Assembly (NCBI GenBank): GCA_003241785.1
Contig: QFPW01000001.1
Coordinates: 434,001 to 498,000, forward strand
Length of the DNA stretch: 64,000 nucleotides
From: Rhodovulum sulfidophilum
GTDB taxonomy: Bacteria; Pseudomonadota; Alphaproteobacteria; Rhodobacterales; Rhodobacteraceae
Direction: 5' to 3'
Position 1 is the stretch's first letter. Each line of letters opens with the position of its first letter. Shown piece after piece: positions 16,190 to 25,680 of this stretch. The notes below the pieces were generated by a model. It searched no databases. It was not told the DNA's origin and worked only from the letters and a program-made list of their open reading frames with translations. The position numbers and the translations under genes are program-made.

Positions 16190-16672
16190 ATGGCCGAGGA
16201 AAACGGCACCCAGACCACCGCGGCCCAGCCGCGGCTCAACATCCTGACCCAGTACGTGCGCGACCTCTCGTTCGAGAACATCGCCGCCCAGAAGGGCGTC
16301 GCCTCGCCCGAGGCGCAGCCGGAGATTTCGCTCAAGGTCAACGTCGAGGCGAATTCGCGCGGCGAGGACCGCTACGAGGTGACGATCAAGCTCGAGGTGC
16401 GGAGCGCGATCAAGGACGCGCCGATCTTCATCGCCGAGCTCGATTACGCCGGGCTGTTCCTGATCCAGAACGTGCCCCAGGACCAGATGCATCCGCTGAT
16501 GATGATCGAATGCCCGCGGCTGATCTTCCCCTTCGCGCGGCGGATCATCTCGGACGTGACGCGCGACGGCGGCTTCCCGCCGCTCAATCTCGAGCCGATC
16601 GACTTCCTCGGCCTCTACCGCGCCGAGCTCGCGCGGCGCCAGGCGGCGCAGACCGCCCCGGCCCAGGCCTGA
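16190..16672 (+). CDS. secB: protein-export chaperone SecB
   Basis: 160 residues, usual for SecB. Key segments are LNILTQYVRDLSFENIAAQK, KVNVEANSRGEDRYEVTIKL, FIAELDYAGLFLIQNVP and CPRLIFPFARRIISDVTRDG. SecB is a cytoplasmic tetrameric chaperone that keeps preproteins unfolded and hands them to SecA. AAAGGA lies 5-10 bases before the ATG. Convergent with dnaQ, as in many alphaproteobacteria near the origin. Confidence 0.97.
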   Translation: MAEENGTQTTAAQPRLNILTQYVRDLSFENIAAQKGVASPEAQPEISLKVNVEANSRGEDRYEVTIKLEVRSAIKDAPIFIAELDYAGLFLIQNVPQDQMHPLMMIECPRLIFPFARRIISDVTRDGGFPPLNLEPIDFLGLYRAELARRQAAQTAPAQA

Positions 16673-16680
16673 TCCGACGA

Positions 16681-16718
16681 CTCTGATCCCGCGGCGCTCA
16701 GCCGGCGCGGGACCAGAG
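16681..16718. terminator. bidirectional hairpin between secB and dnaQ
   Basis: CTCTG-A-TCCCGC pairs with GCGGGA-C-CAGAG around a GC-rich loop; the element covers the last codons of dnaQ. No T-run is visible. Confidence 0.5.
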
Positions 16719-17387
16719 CGCCGCCGCGCCCAGCTCCGCGACGAAGGCCGCGTGCGCGGCGCGCTCGGCCTCGGTCAGCCGGGGCGCGAGCGGCCGGGGC
16801 CGCGGCGGCGGCGCATAGGCCGCGGCGACCGCCTCGCCCGCGGCGAGGCCGCCGACGGTCAGCACCAGATCGGGCTGCCGCCCGCCGACGAGCTCGAGAT
16901 AGACCTCGGCGAGCAGCTCGGAATCGAGCAGCGCCCCGTGCTTCTCGCGCGCCGAATTGTCGACGCCGAAGCGGCGGCAGAGCGCGTCGAGCGTGTTTTG
17001 CGCGCCCGGGAATCGCCGCCGCGCCAGATCGAGCGAGTCGACCGCGCGGGCGAACGGAATCTCGGGCAGCCTGGCCCAGCGCAGCTCGGCGTTCAGGAAT
17101 TTGATGTCGAAGGCGGCGTTGTGGATCACGAGCCGCGCGTCGCCGATGAAGGCGAGGAACTCCGCCGCGATCCTGGCGAAGACCGGCTTGTCCGACAGGA
17201 ACTCGGTGCTGAGCCCATGGACCGCGAAGGCCTCGGCCGGCATGTCCCGCTCCGGGTTCACGTAGACGTGATAGCTGCGGCCGGTCGGCAGATGGTTCAG
17301 GAGCTCGACGCCGCCGATCTCGACGATCCGGTCGCCGGCCTCGGGATCGAAGCCGGTGGTTTCGGTGTCGAGGACGATTTCACGCAT
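16698..17387 (-). CDS. dnaQ: DNA polymerase III subunit epsilon (proofreading exonuclease)
   Basis: 229 residues. Exonuclease motif I is MREIVLDTETTGFDPEAGDR. Other elements are HNAAFDIKFLNAEL (motif II), AQNTLDALCRRFGVDNSARE and KHGALLDSELLAEVYLEL (motif III with catalytic His/Asp of the DEDDh class). It proofreads for the replicative polymerase. The start codon overlaps the upstream coaE stop by eight bases. In this phylum it sits beside coaE-aroE-maf near the origin. Confidence 0.96.
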   Translation of the reverse strand: MREIVLDTETTGFDPEAGDRIVEIGGVELLNHLPTGRSYHVYVNPERDMPAEAFAVHGLSTEFLSDKPVFARIAAEFLAFIGDARLVIHNAAFDIKFLNAELRWARLPEIPFARAVDSLDLARRRFPGAQNTLDALCRRFGVDNSAREKHGALLDSELLAEVYLELVGGRQPDLVLTVGGLAAGEAVAAAYAPPPRPRPLAPRLTEAERAAHAAFVAELGAAALWSRAG

Positions 17388-17994
17388 TCCGGGCTCCGGT
17401 GAGGTCGCTCACCAGTTTCTGGACCGCCGCGCGCGCCGCATCAAGGCCGGCCGAGGTGTCGATCAGGTGATCCGCCCGCGCCCGCTTCTCGGCGTCGGGG
17501 GTCTGGCGGGCGAGCAGCCGGTCGAAATCGGCCTCGGTCATGCCCGGCCGCGCGAGCACCCGGGCGCGCTGGACCTCCGCGGGGGCGGTGACGACCAGCA
17601 CCGCGTCGAGCCAGGCATCCGCGCCGGTCTCGTAGAGCAGCGGGATGTCACAGACCACCAGCGACGCGGCGCGGTGCGCGGCGAGGAAGGCGGCGCGGTC
17701 CGCCGCGACCAGCGGATGCACCGCGGCCTCGATCCGGTCGAGCAGCGCGGGGTCGGCGGCGATCGCGGCGCGCAGCGCCGCGCGGTCGATCGCGCCCTCG
17801 CTGGTCACCGCCTCCGGCGCGAGCCTGGCGAGCGCCGGCGCGCCGGCGCCGCCCGGGCCGTAGATCCCGTGCACCGCCGCGTCGGCGTCCCAGACCGGCA
17901 CGCCCGCGGCGCGGAACATCCCGGCCGTGGTCGACTTGCCCATTCCGATCGAGCCGGTCAGCCCGAGCACGAAGGGCCCCGGCCCCGGCGTCAC
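17380..17994 (-). CDS. coaE: dephospho-CoA kinase
   Basis: 204 residues, GTG start at 17994 overlapping the aroE stop (GTGA, 17991-17994). The P-loop is GLTGSIGMGKSTTAGMF, followed by GVPVWDADAAVH, VVCDIPLLYETGAD (lid-adjacent DxPLLxE motif) and the QTPDAEKRARADHLID tail. It phosphorylates dephospho-CoA in the last step of coenzyme A synthesis. No obvious Shine-Dalgarno, so translation probably depends on coupling to aroE. Confidence 0.96.
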   Translation of the reverse strand: MTPGPGPFVLGLTGSIGMGKSTTAGMFRAAGVPVWDADAAVHGIYGPGGAGAPALARLAPEAVTSEGAIDRAALRAAIAADPALLDRIEAAVHPLVAADRAAFLAAHRAASLVVCDIPLLYETGADAWLDAVLVVTAPAEVQRARVLARPGMTEADFDRLLARQTPDAEKRARADHLIDTSAGLDAARAAVQKLVSDLTGARNA

Positions 17995-18824
17995 TCCGCG
18001 AGCACCGCGGCGCGCAGATCGGCGTCGACCCGCGGCTTGGTCCCGAACCAGCGCTCGAACCCGGGCACCGCCTGATGCAGCAGCATCCCGAGCCCGTCGA
18101 CGGTGCGCAGGCCGCGCGCGGCCGCGGCGGCGAGGAGCGGCGTGACCAGCGGCTGATAGACGATGTCATTGACCAGCGCCCCCGGCGGCGCCGCGTCGAG
18201 CCGGACGTCGAGCGGCGGCTGGCCGACCATCCCGAGCGCCGAGGTGTTGACGATCGTCGCGGCGCCGTCGGCCGCCGCGGAGGCTTCGTCCCATGCGACC
18301 ACGGTGATCGGCCCGCCGAGACCCTCGGCGAGCTGCTCGGCGCGCGCGCGCGTCCGGTTCGCGAGCCGCACCTCCGGCGCGCCCGCGTCGATCAGCGCGG
18401 CGATCACCGCCCGCGCCGCGCCGCCGGCGCCCAGGACCAGCGCCGGCCCGGCCGCGGCCGTCCAGCCCGGCGCATCCTGCCGCAGGCTCTCGATGAACCC
18501 GTAGCCGTCCGTATTGTCGGCGTGAAAGCCGCCGTCGGGCAGGAAGGTCAGCGTGTTCGCCGCGCCGACCCGCGCGGCGATCGGGCTCACCTCGCGCGCC
18601 GCGGCCAGCGCCGCCTCCTTGTGCGGGATCGTGACGTTAACGCCCCGGAAGCCGAGGCCGGGCAGCGCCGCGAGCCCGGACAGGAACTCCTCGGGCGCGA
18701 GGCCGATCGGCACGTAATAGCCGTCGATCCCGTGGCGCCGCAGCCAATGGCCGTGCAGCCGCGGGGAGCGCGAGTGTCCGACCGGCCAGCCGATCACGCC
18801 CGCGAGGGGGGGGCGCCGGGTCAT
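17991..18824 (-). CDS. aroE: shikimate dehydrogenase (NADP+)
   Basis: 277 residues. The shikimate-binding N-domain has GWPVGHSRSPRLHGHWL and GVNVTIPHKEAAL (with the catalytic Lys), and the Asp in HADNTDGYGF. The NADP-binding fold has LVLGAGGAARAVIAAL and NRTRARAEQLA. The C-terminus has DIVYQPLVTPLL and GLGMLLHQAVPGFERWFG. It reduces 3-dehydroshikimate in aromatic amino-acid synthesis. It lies 10 bp after maf and overlaps coaE. Confidence 0.97.
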   Translation of the reverse strand: MTRRPPLAGVIGWPVGHSRSPRLHGHWLRRHGIDGYYVPIGLAPEEFLSGLAALPGLGFRGVNVTIPHKEAALAAAREVSPIAARVGAANTLTFLPDGGFHADNTDGYGFIESLRQDAPGWTAAAGPALVLGAGGAARAVIAALIDAGAPEVRLANRTRARAEQLAEGLGGPITVVAWDEASAAADGAATIVNTSALGMVGQPPLDVRLDAAPPGALVNDIVYQPLVTPLLAAAAARGLRTVDGLGMLLHQAVPGFERWFGTKPRVDADLRAAVLAE

Positions 18825-18834
18825 GCGAAGAACG

Positions 18835-19446
18835 TCATTCGATCAGCATCCCTCTCGTGCGCAGGAAGCCAAGCACCTCGAGCAGCGGCAGCCCGAGGAT
18901 GGTGAAATAGTCGCCCTGGACGTGCGAGAACAGCTGGGCGCCCTCGGCCTCCAGCCGATAGGCGCCCACCGTCGAGAGCAGATCCGCGCCGTGGCGGTCG
19001 AGGTAATCCGCGAGGAAGGCGTCCGAGAACGGCCGCGTCCGGAGCACGGCGCGGCCGATATGGCGCCAGACCGGCGCCGCGTTCTCGTAGATCACCGCCG
19101 CGGACAGGAGCTCGTGATCCCGGCCGCGGAGAAAGGCGAGCTGCTCCCCGGCCTCGGCGACCGTGGAGGGCTTGTCGAAGAGCCGCCCCTCGCAGACCAG
19201 CACCTGGTCGGCGCCGAGCACGCGCAGGCCCGGCGCGCGGCCCGCGACCCGGCGCGCCTTGAATTCGGCGAGCGCGTCGGCGACGTCGCGCGGCGCGGCG
19301 CCATCTTCCGCCATCGCCTGCTTGATCGCCGCCTCGTCCACCGCGGCCGGCAGCACCTCGACCGCCACGCCCGCCGCGCGCAGCATCGCGGCCCGCGCTT
19401 CCGAGCGCGAGGCGAGAATCAGCGGCGCCTGAGAGGCATCGGACAT
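18835..19446 (-). CDS. maf: Maf-family nucleotide pyrophosphatase
   Basis: 203 residues from the ATG at 19446 (MSDASQAPLILASRSEARAA). The Maf motif LASRSEARAAML, the catalytic region RVLGADQVLVCEGRLFDKP and YLDRHGADLLSTVGAYRLE are present. Maf proteins hydrolyse non-canonical or specific NTPs and are linked to septum control. No clear Shine-Dalgarno is visible. It is the first gene left of the putative origin and is transcribed away from it, as in Caulobacter. Confidence 0.93.
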   Translation of the reverse strand: MSDASQAPLILASRSEARAAMLRAAGVAVEVLPAAVDEAAIKQAMAEDGAAPRDVADALAEFKARRVAGRAPGLRVLGADQVLVCEGRLFDKPSTVAEAGEQLAFLRGRDHELLSAAVIYENAAPVWRHIGRAVLRTRPFSDAFLADYLDRHGADLLSTVGAYRLEAEGAQLFSHVQGDYFTILGLPLLEVLGFLRTRGMLIE

Positions 19447-20010
19447 CGGCGAAAACGGGCTCCGGATGGCTTGGCGCCTTCTTATCCCGGAAAGAAACGA
19501 GCGCAAGGGGCGCGTTCCCCGAGTCCCGCCCGCGGATTCCCGGGGAGCGTTCTGGGGATAACCCGGGAATTTCGCGGGGAGCACCCCGGGAGAGCGGGGA
19601 CAGACGGCGATCATCCCCGCTCGCCATCGCGCGATCCACCGACAAGCGGCGCTGTGCGTTAACTTTTCCCGGTTTTGGGATAACTCGCGAAGCCCCTTCG
19701 CCCAAGCCGCCAGACGCGGCCTTCGCGACCGGTCATTTACCGCGGGTTCCCATCAGAACTCATTGATACCAAAACGTATTTTTCAATGGTACTCAACTTT
19801 TGGTTGAATTTTTCCCGGGGCCTCGTTTTTCCCGATCCTGTGGAAAACTATGTGGGAAAAGAATCCCGAATGTTAATCCCCAGGATTCACGCCCCTATCC
19901 TCTTAATCCAATCTCAAGAATCCGGACCTTGAATCCGAGGACCGAAGCCCGGCTTGCGTCCCACCCGATCCCTGCTAGGACGAACGGACCTCGACCCGAA
20001 AGGCTGGCCC
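19447..20010. other. oriC: putative chromosomal replication origin (oriC)
   Basis: This 564-bp non-coding gap lies between maf (leftward) and hemJ (rightward), the point where gene polarity switches. It holds DnaA-box-like words: TGGGGATAA (19553-19561, one mismatch to TGTGGATAA), TGTGGAAAA (19839-19847, one mismatch), TTGGGATAA (19675-19683, two) and TGTGGGAAA (19851-19859, two). An AT-rich core at about 19735-19830 could be the unwinding element. TTAATCCAATCTCAA (19904-19918) is like a CtrA site with one weak half. In Caulobacter the origin lies between the maf side and the hemE side of the same gene order. No dnaA gene is in the window. Confidence 0.7.
19954..19981 (+). promoter_or_regulatory. 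candidate hemJ promoter
   Basis: TTGCGT (19954-19959), 16-bp spacer, then TAGGAC (19976-19981) preceded by TGC, resembling an extended -10. It ends 29 bp before the hemJ ATG. Confidence 0.4.
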
Positions 20011-20463
20011 ATGCGCGACCTGCTCATCGCGATCTACCCCTGGACGAAGGCCTTTCACGTCATCGCGGTCATCACCTGGATGGCCGGGCTCTTCTACCTG
20101 CCCCGGCTCTACGTCTATCACGCGGAGCGCGGGAAACCGGGCGGCGAACTCTCCGAAACCCTCAAGATCATGGAGACGAAGCTCCTGAAATATATCATGA
20201 ATCCGGCGATGATCGCAAGCTGGACCCTCGGGCTCCTGCTCGTCCTGACACCGGGGGTGGTTGATTGGAGCGCCGGCTGGTTCTATATGAAGCTCGTCTC
20301 CGTCCTCGTCCTGAGCTGGCTTCAAGGCTGGCTCGCCGCGCGGGGCCGGGATTTCGCCGCCGATCGAAATACAGTGAGCGGCCGGACCTACCGATTGATG
20401 AACGAAGTGCCTACCATCGCGCTTGTCGTCATCGTCATCATGGTCATTGTACGGCCATTCTGA
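20011..20463 (+). CDS. hemJ: protoporphyrinogen oxidase HemJ
   Basis: 150 residues from ATG 20011 with AAAGG upstream. It is an integral membrane protein with about four helices. Conserved features are His16 in PWTKAFHVIAVITWMAGLFY, followed by LPRLYVYH, and the helix-2 region KYIMNPAMIASWTLGLLLVL. HemJ oxidises protoporphyrinogen IX to protoporphyrin IX and replaces HemG/HemY in most alphaproteobacteria. It is the first gene right of the putative origin. hemE, which flanks the Caulobacter origin, is not present here. Confidence 0.95.
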   Translation: MRDLLIAIYPWTKAFHVIAVITWMAGLFYLPRLYVYHAERGKPGGELSETLKIMETKLLKYIMNPAMIASWTLGLLLVLTPGVVDWSAGWFYMKLVSVLVLSWLQGWLAARGRDFAADRNTVSGRTYRLMNEVPTIALVVIVIMVIVRPF

Positions 20464-20586
20464 TCTTTCCGGGTTTGACAGCCCGCGGTGATTGTGCAAT
20501 GGGAAGAAAAACGGTCGCGGTTCACGGCTGGCCATTTTCCCCGGATTTCCCCCTACCCACCCCATCAAGGACGTTCGACTGCTCCG

Positions 20587-21870
20587 ATGGATTTATCCAC
20601 TGATTTCCAGCAGCTTTCCCTTGCCGAGCTGAAGGCCAAGAGCCCCGCCGACCTTTTGACGCTGGCCGAGGAGCTCGAGATCGAGAACGCCTCGAACATG
20701 CGCAAGGGCGACATGATGTTCGCCATCCTCAAGGACATGGCGGCCCAGGGCGTCGAGATTTCCGGCGACGGCGTTCTCGAGGTGCTGCAGGACGGCTTCG
20801 GCTTCCTGCGCTCGCCCGAGGCGAATTATCTCGCCGGTCCGGACGACATCTATGTCAGCCCGAACCAGATCCGCAAATTCTCGCTCCGCACCGGTGACAC
20901 GGTCGAGGGCGTGATCCGCGCGCCGAAGGAGGGCGAGCGGTATTTCGGCCTGGTGAAGGTCTCGAAGATCAACTTCGAGGATCCGGAGAAGGCGCGGCAC
21001 AAGGTCCATTTCGACAACCTGACGCCGCTCTATCCCGACGAGCGCATCAAGCTCGAGCTCGAGGATCCGACGATCAAGGATCGCACGGCGCGGATCATCG
21101 ATCTGGTCGCCCCGATCGGCAAGGGCCAGCGCGGCCTGATCGTCGCGCCGCCCCGCTCGGGCAAGACGGTGATCCTGCAGAACATCGCCGCCTCGATCGA
21201 AAAGAACCATCCCGAGTGCTATCTGATCGTGCTGCTCGTCGACGAGCGGCCCGAGGAAGTCACCGACATGCAGCGCTCGGTGAAGGGCGAGGTGATCGCC
21301 TCGACCTTCGACGAACCCGCGACGCGCCACGTCGCCGTCGCCGAAATGGTAATTGAGAAGGCCAAGCGCTTGGTCGAGCACAAGCGCGACGTGGTGATCC
21401 TGCTCGATTCGATTACCCGCCTCGGCCGCGCCTACAACACCGTGGTGCCGAGCTCGGGCAAGGTGCTGACCGGCGGCGTCGACGCCAACGCGCTGCAGCG
21501 GCCGAAGCGCTTCTTCGGCGCGGCGCGCAACATCGAAGAAGGTGGCTCGCTCACCATCATCGCCACCGCGCTGATCGACACCGGCAGCCGGATGGACGAG
21601 GTGATCTTCGAGGAGTTCAAGGGCACCGGCAACTCGGAGATCGTGCTCGACCGCAAGATCGCCGACAAGCGCGTCTTCCCGGCGATCGACATCCTCAAGT
21701 CGGGTACCCGCAAGGAAGAACTCCTGGTCGACAAGACCGATCTTACGAAGATGTTCATCCTGCGGCGTATTCTCAATCCGATGGGCACGACGGACGCGAT
21801 CGAGTTCTTGATCGGAAAGCTGAAGCAGACGAAGTCGAATTCCGAATTCTTCGACTCGATGAACAGCTGA
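20587..21870 (+). CDS. rho: transcription termination factor Rho
   Basis: 427 residues from the ATG at 20587 (MDLSTDFQQLSLAELKAKSP); the frame extends upstream but the family starts here. The N-terminal helix bundle is followed by the cold-shock-like RNA-binding domain (DGFGFLRSPEANYLAGPDDI, VSPNQIRKFSLRTGD). The RecA-type ATPase has Walker A in IVAPPRSGKTVILQNIAAS, Walker B in DVVILLDSITRLGRAYN, and the Q/R loops GGVDANALQRPKRFFGAARN. It is a hexameric RNA helicase ending transcription. A TTGACA at 20475 may mark its promoter. Confidence 0.98.
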   Translation: MDLSTDFQQLSLAELKAKSPADLLTLAEELEIENASNMRKGDMMFAILKDMAAQGVEISGDGVLEVLQDGFGFLRSPEANYLAGPDDIYVSPNQIRKFSLRTGDTVEGVIRAPKEGERYFGLVKVSKINFEDPEKARHKVHFDNLTPLYPDERIKLELEDPTIKDRTARIIDLVAPIGKGQRGLIVAPPRSGKTVILQNIAASIEKNHPECYLIVLLVDERPEEVTDMQRSVKGEVIASTFDEPATRHVAVAEMVIEKAKRLVEHKRDVVILLDSITRLGRAYNTVVPSSGKVLTGGVDANALQRPKRFFGAARNIEEGGSLTIIATALIDTGSRMDEVIFEEFKGTGNSEIVLDRKIADKRVFPAIDILKSGTRKEELLVDKTDLTKMFILRRILNPMGTTDAIEFLIGKLKQTKSNSEFFDSMNS

Positions 21871-21900
21871 GGATTCATTACTTAGGGTTTACTTGACCGG

Positions 21901-23196
<1,296 letters not shown>

Positions 23197-23200
23197 GGAA

Positions 23201-25066
23201 TTGTTTCACGTGAAACACGCCGATTTCGATGTGATCGTGGTCGGTGGCGGCCACGCGGGAACCGAGGCCGTGCTCTCGGCCCAGCGGATGGGCGCGCGCG
23301 CTGTCCTGGTCACCCATCGCTTTGATCGCCTTGGCGAAATGTCGTGCAATCCGGCGATCGGCGGTGTCGGCAAGGGGCATATCGTCCGGGAGATCGACGC
23401 TCTGGACGGCCTCATGGGATGGGCGGCGGACCAGGCCGGGATCCAGTACCGCTTGTTGAACCGGCGCAAGGGCCCCGCGGCGCAGGGACCCCGGACCCAG
23501 GCGGATCGCGCCCGCTATCGCGCGGCGGTCCAGTCGGCGTTTCGGCGGCTCGAAACGCCGGTGATCGAGGGCGAGGTGGTGGATCTGCGGGTGGAGCGCG
23601 GGCGCGTCTCCGGAGTCGTCCTCGCGGACGGCGCGGAAATCCGCGCGGTGGCTGTCGTTCTCACCACGGGGACGTTCCTGCGCGGGATGATCCACATCGG
23701 CGACGAACGCAGGCCGGCCGGCCGAGCGGGTGATCCGGCCGCGGCGCGCCTCGGCGCGCGCCTCGAGGCGCTGGATTTGCCGCTTGGCCGACTGAAAACC
23801 GGCACTCCGCCGCGTCTCGATGGGCGGACGATCGACTGGGGCAGAGTCGAGTCGCAGCCGGCCGACGAGGCGCCGGAGTTTCTGTCGTTCCTGACAGAGG
23901 GGGTCGTCTCGCGCCAGATCAGCTGCGGCATCACCCATACCAACGAATCCGCGCATGCGCTGATCCGAGAAAATCTGGGCCGGTCGGCGCTGTTTGGCGG
24001 CCATATCAACGGCGTTGGCCCGCGCTATTGCCCCTCCATCGAGGACAAGGTGGTTCGGTTCGCGGACAAGACCGCGCATCAGGTTTTCCTGGAGCCGGAG
24101 GGCCTGGACGATCCGACGGTCTATCCCAACGGCATCTCCACGTCGCTGCCGGCGGAGGTGCAGGAGGCGGTGGTCAGGTCGATGCAAGGCCTTGAAGATG
24201 CACGGATTCTTCGACCGGGCTATGCGATCGAGTACGATTACGTCGACCCTCGCGCGCTGACGCACCGGCTGGAGCTGAAGGCGCTGCCGGGGCTGTTTCT
24301 CGCCGGGCAGATCAATGGGACCACAGGCTATGAGGAGGCGGCGGGCCAGGGGCTGATCGCCGGGCTCAACGCGGCCGCCGCGGGAATCGGTGAGGGCCTC
24401 GTGCCGGCGCGGGAGACGGCGTTCGTCGGGGTGATGATCGATGACCTTGTGACGCGGGGCGTGACCGAACCCTATCGGATGTTCACGAGCCGGGCGGAAT
24501 TCCGGCTCCAGCTCCGTGCCGATAACGCCGATCAGCGGTTGACGCCCGCAGGAATCGCCCTTGGATGTGTGTCGCAGGCGCGGCGGATCCGGTTCGAGGC
24601 GAAAATGGAGGCGCTGGACGCGGGTAGGGCTTTGTCGCGGAGCGTCCGCGTGACGCCGGGCGAGGCCGGGGCGCGGGGCATCCGCGTCAACCAGGACGGC
24701 GTTCGGCGTGATGTGCTGGAGCTTTTCGCGCTTCCGGACGCCGAAATCGGGGCGATCCGGGCCGCATTTCCCGAACTTGATGGAATCGCGGACCCCATCC
24801 TAACCCAATTGCGGCGTGAGGCGACCTATGCGCCCTATCTGGCGCGGCAGGATGGTGAAGCGGCGCAGCTGCGCCGCGACGAGGAGTTCGAACTGCCGGA
24901 CGAGCTGAATTATGGCGGCATGCCGGGCCTGTCGAACGAGCTTCGCGGCAAGCTGGCTTTGGTCCGGCCGCGGACGTTGGGGCAGGCGGGCCGGATCGAG
25001 GGGATGACGCCGGCGGCGCTCACCCTGATCCTGATGCGGGCACGCCAGACGCGGGCCGCGTCGTGA
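23201..25066 (+). CDS. mnmG: tRNA uridine-5-carboxymethylaminomethyl(34) synthesis enzyme MnmG
   Basis: 621 residues from TTG 23201 (MFHVKHADFDVIVVGGGHAG). The FAD-binding Rossmann motif GGGHAGTEAVLSA is followed by MSCNPAIGGVGKGHIVREID, LNRRKGPAAQGPRTQADR, GLKTGTPPRLD-like RLKTGTPPRLDGRTI and GQINGTTGYEEAAGQGLIAG. The first six codons are formed by a parS site. AGGGAA abuts the TTG, so initiation at the in-frame GTG 23210, about 10 bases from that ribosome site, is also possible. It works with MnmE in the tRNA U34 modification complex. The stop overlaps the rsmG GTG start. Confidence 0.97.
   Translation: MFHVKHADFDVIVVGGGHAGTEAVLSAQRMGARAVLVTHRFDRLGEMSCNPAIGGVGKGHIVREIDALDGLMGWAADQAGIQYRLLNRRKGPAAQGPRTQADRARYRAAVQSAFRRLETPVIEGEVVDLRVERGRVSGVVLADGAEIRAVAVVLTTGTFLRGMIHIGDERRPAGRAGDPAAARLGARLEALDLPLGRLKTGTPPRLDGRTIDWGRVESQPADEAPEFLSFLTEGVVSRQISCGITHTNESAHALIRENLGRSALFGGHINGVGPRYCPSIEDKVVRFADKTAHQVFLEPEGLDDPTVYPNGISTSLPAEVQEAVVRSMQGLEDARILRPGYAIEYDYVDPRALTHRLELKALPGLFLAGQINGTTGYEEAAGQGLIAGLNAAAAGIGEGLVPARETAFVGVMIDDLVTRGVTEPYRMFTSRAEFRLQLRADNADQRLTPAGIALGCVSQARRIRFEAKMEALDAGRALSRSVRVTPGEAGARGIRVNQDGVRRDVLELFALPDAEIGAIRAAFPELDGIADPILTQLRREATYAPYLARQDGEAAQLRRDEEFELPDELNYGGMPGLSNELRGKLALVRPRTLGQAGRIEGMTPAALTLILMRARQTRAAS
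23202..23217. promoter_or_regulatory. parS: parS centromere site 1
   Basis: TGTTTCACGTGAAACA is a perfect copy of the 16-bp palindromic ParB-binding site conserved across bacteria. It begins at the second base of the mnmG TTG start codon and encodes the FHVKH residues. It lies about 3.4 kb right of the putative origin and 2.5 kb left of parA. Confidence 0.95.
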
Positions 25067-25680
25067 GGGACAAGGTCATCCGGGACCTCGATGTTTCACG
25101 TGAAACATTGGAGCGGCTCGACACCTACGTGGGCCTGCTCGAAAAGTGGAACCCGCGGATCAATCTGGTGTCCCGCGCCAGTCTCGCCGAGGTCTGGACC
25201 CGCCACATCGCCGATTCCGCGCAGCTCTGGGCTCTACGCCCAGAAAACGCGGCGGTCTGGACCGATGTTGGCTCCGGCGGTGGGTTCCCCGGACTGGTGA
25301 TCGCGATCCTCGCGGCGGAGGCGAAGCCGAATCTCGCCGTGCATCTCGTCGAAAGCGACACCCGGAAATGCGCTTTCCTGAGCACGGTGGTTCGCGAATG
25401 CGGGCTGTCCACCCACGTCCATCCGGAGCGCATAGAATCCGCGCATCCACCGCTGGCCGATGTCGTTTCGGCCAGAGCCCTCGCCGCTTTGCCTGATTTG
25501 CTGGCACTCGCGGAAAATCTCCGGAAGCCCGGAGGTATTTTCTTGTTTCCGAAGGGCGAGACGGTGCATAACGAAATCACCGACGCGAGCCGGTCCTGGC
25601 GCCTCGATTACCGTATTCACCCAAGCCGCACCGATGAGAAAGCGGCGATTGTTGAGATCGGAGCATTCGCCCGTGTCTGA
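25063..25680 (+). CDS. rsmG: 16S rRNA (guanine(527)-N(7))-methyltransferase RsmG
   Basis: 205 residues, GTG start overlapping the mnmG stop (GTGA, 25063-25066). The start includes VSRETLERLDTYVGLLEKWN and PRINLVSRASLAEVWTRHIA. The SAM-binding motif is WTDVGSGGGFPGLVIAILAA. The DVSRET peptide near the N-terminus is encoded by a second parS site. RsmG methylates G527 of 16S rRNA. It is followed by parA, whose start lies inside the rsmG end. Confidence 0.96.
   Translation: MRDKVIRDLDVSRETLERLDTYVGLLEKWNPRINLVSRASLAEVWTRHIADSAQLWALRPENAAVWTDVGSGGGFPGLVIAILAAEAKPNLAVHLVESDTRKCAFLSTVVRECGLSTHVHPERIESAHPPLADVVSARALAALPDLLALAENLRKPGGIFLFPKGETVHNEITDASRSWRLDYRIHPSRTDEKAAIVEIGAFARV
25092..25107. promoter_or_regulatory. 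parS: parS centromere site 2
   Basis: TGTTTCACGTGAAACA, identical to the site at 23202, is here read in a different frame and encodes part of DVSRETL in RsmG. It lies about 1.9 kb right of site 1 and 580 bp before parA. Confidence 0.95.
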
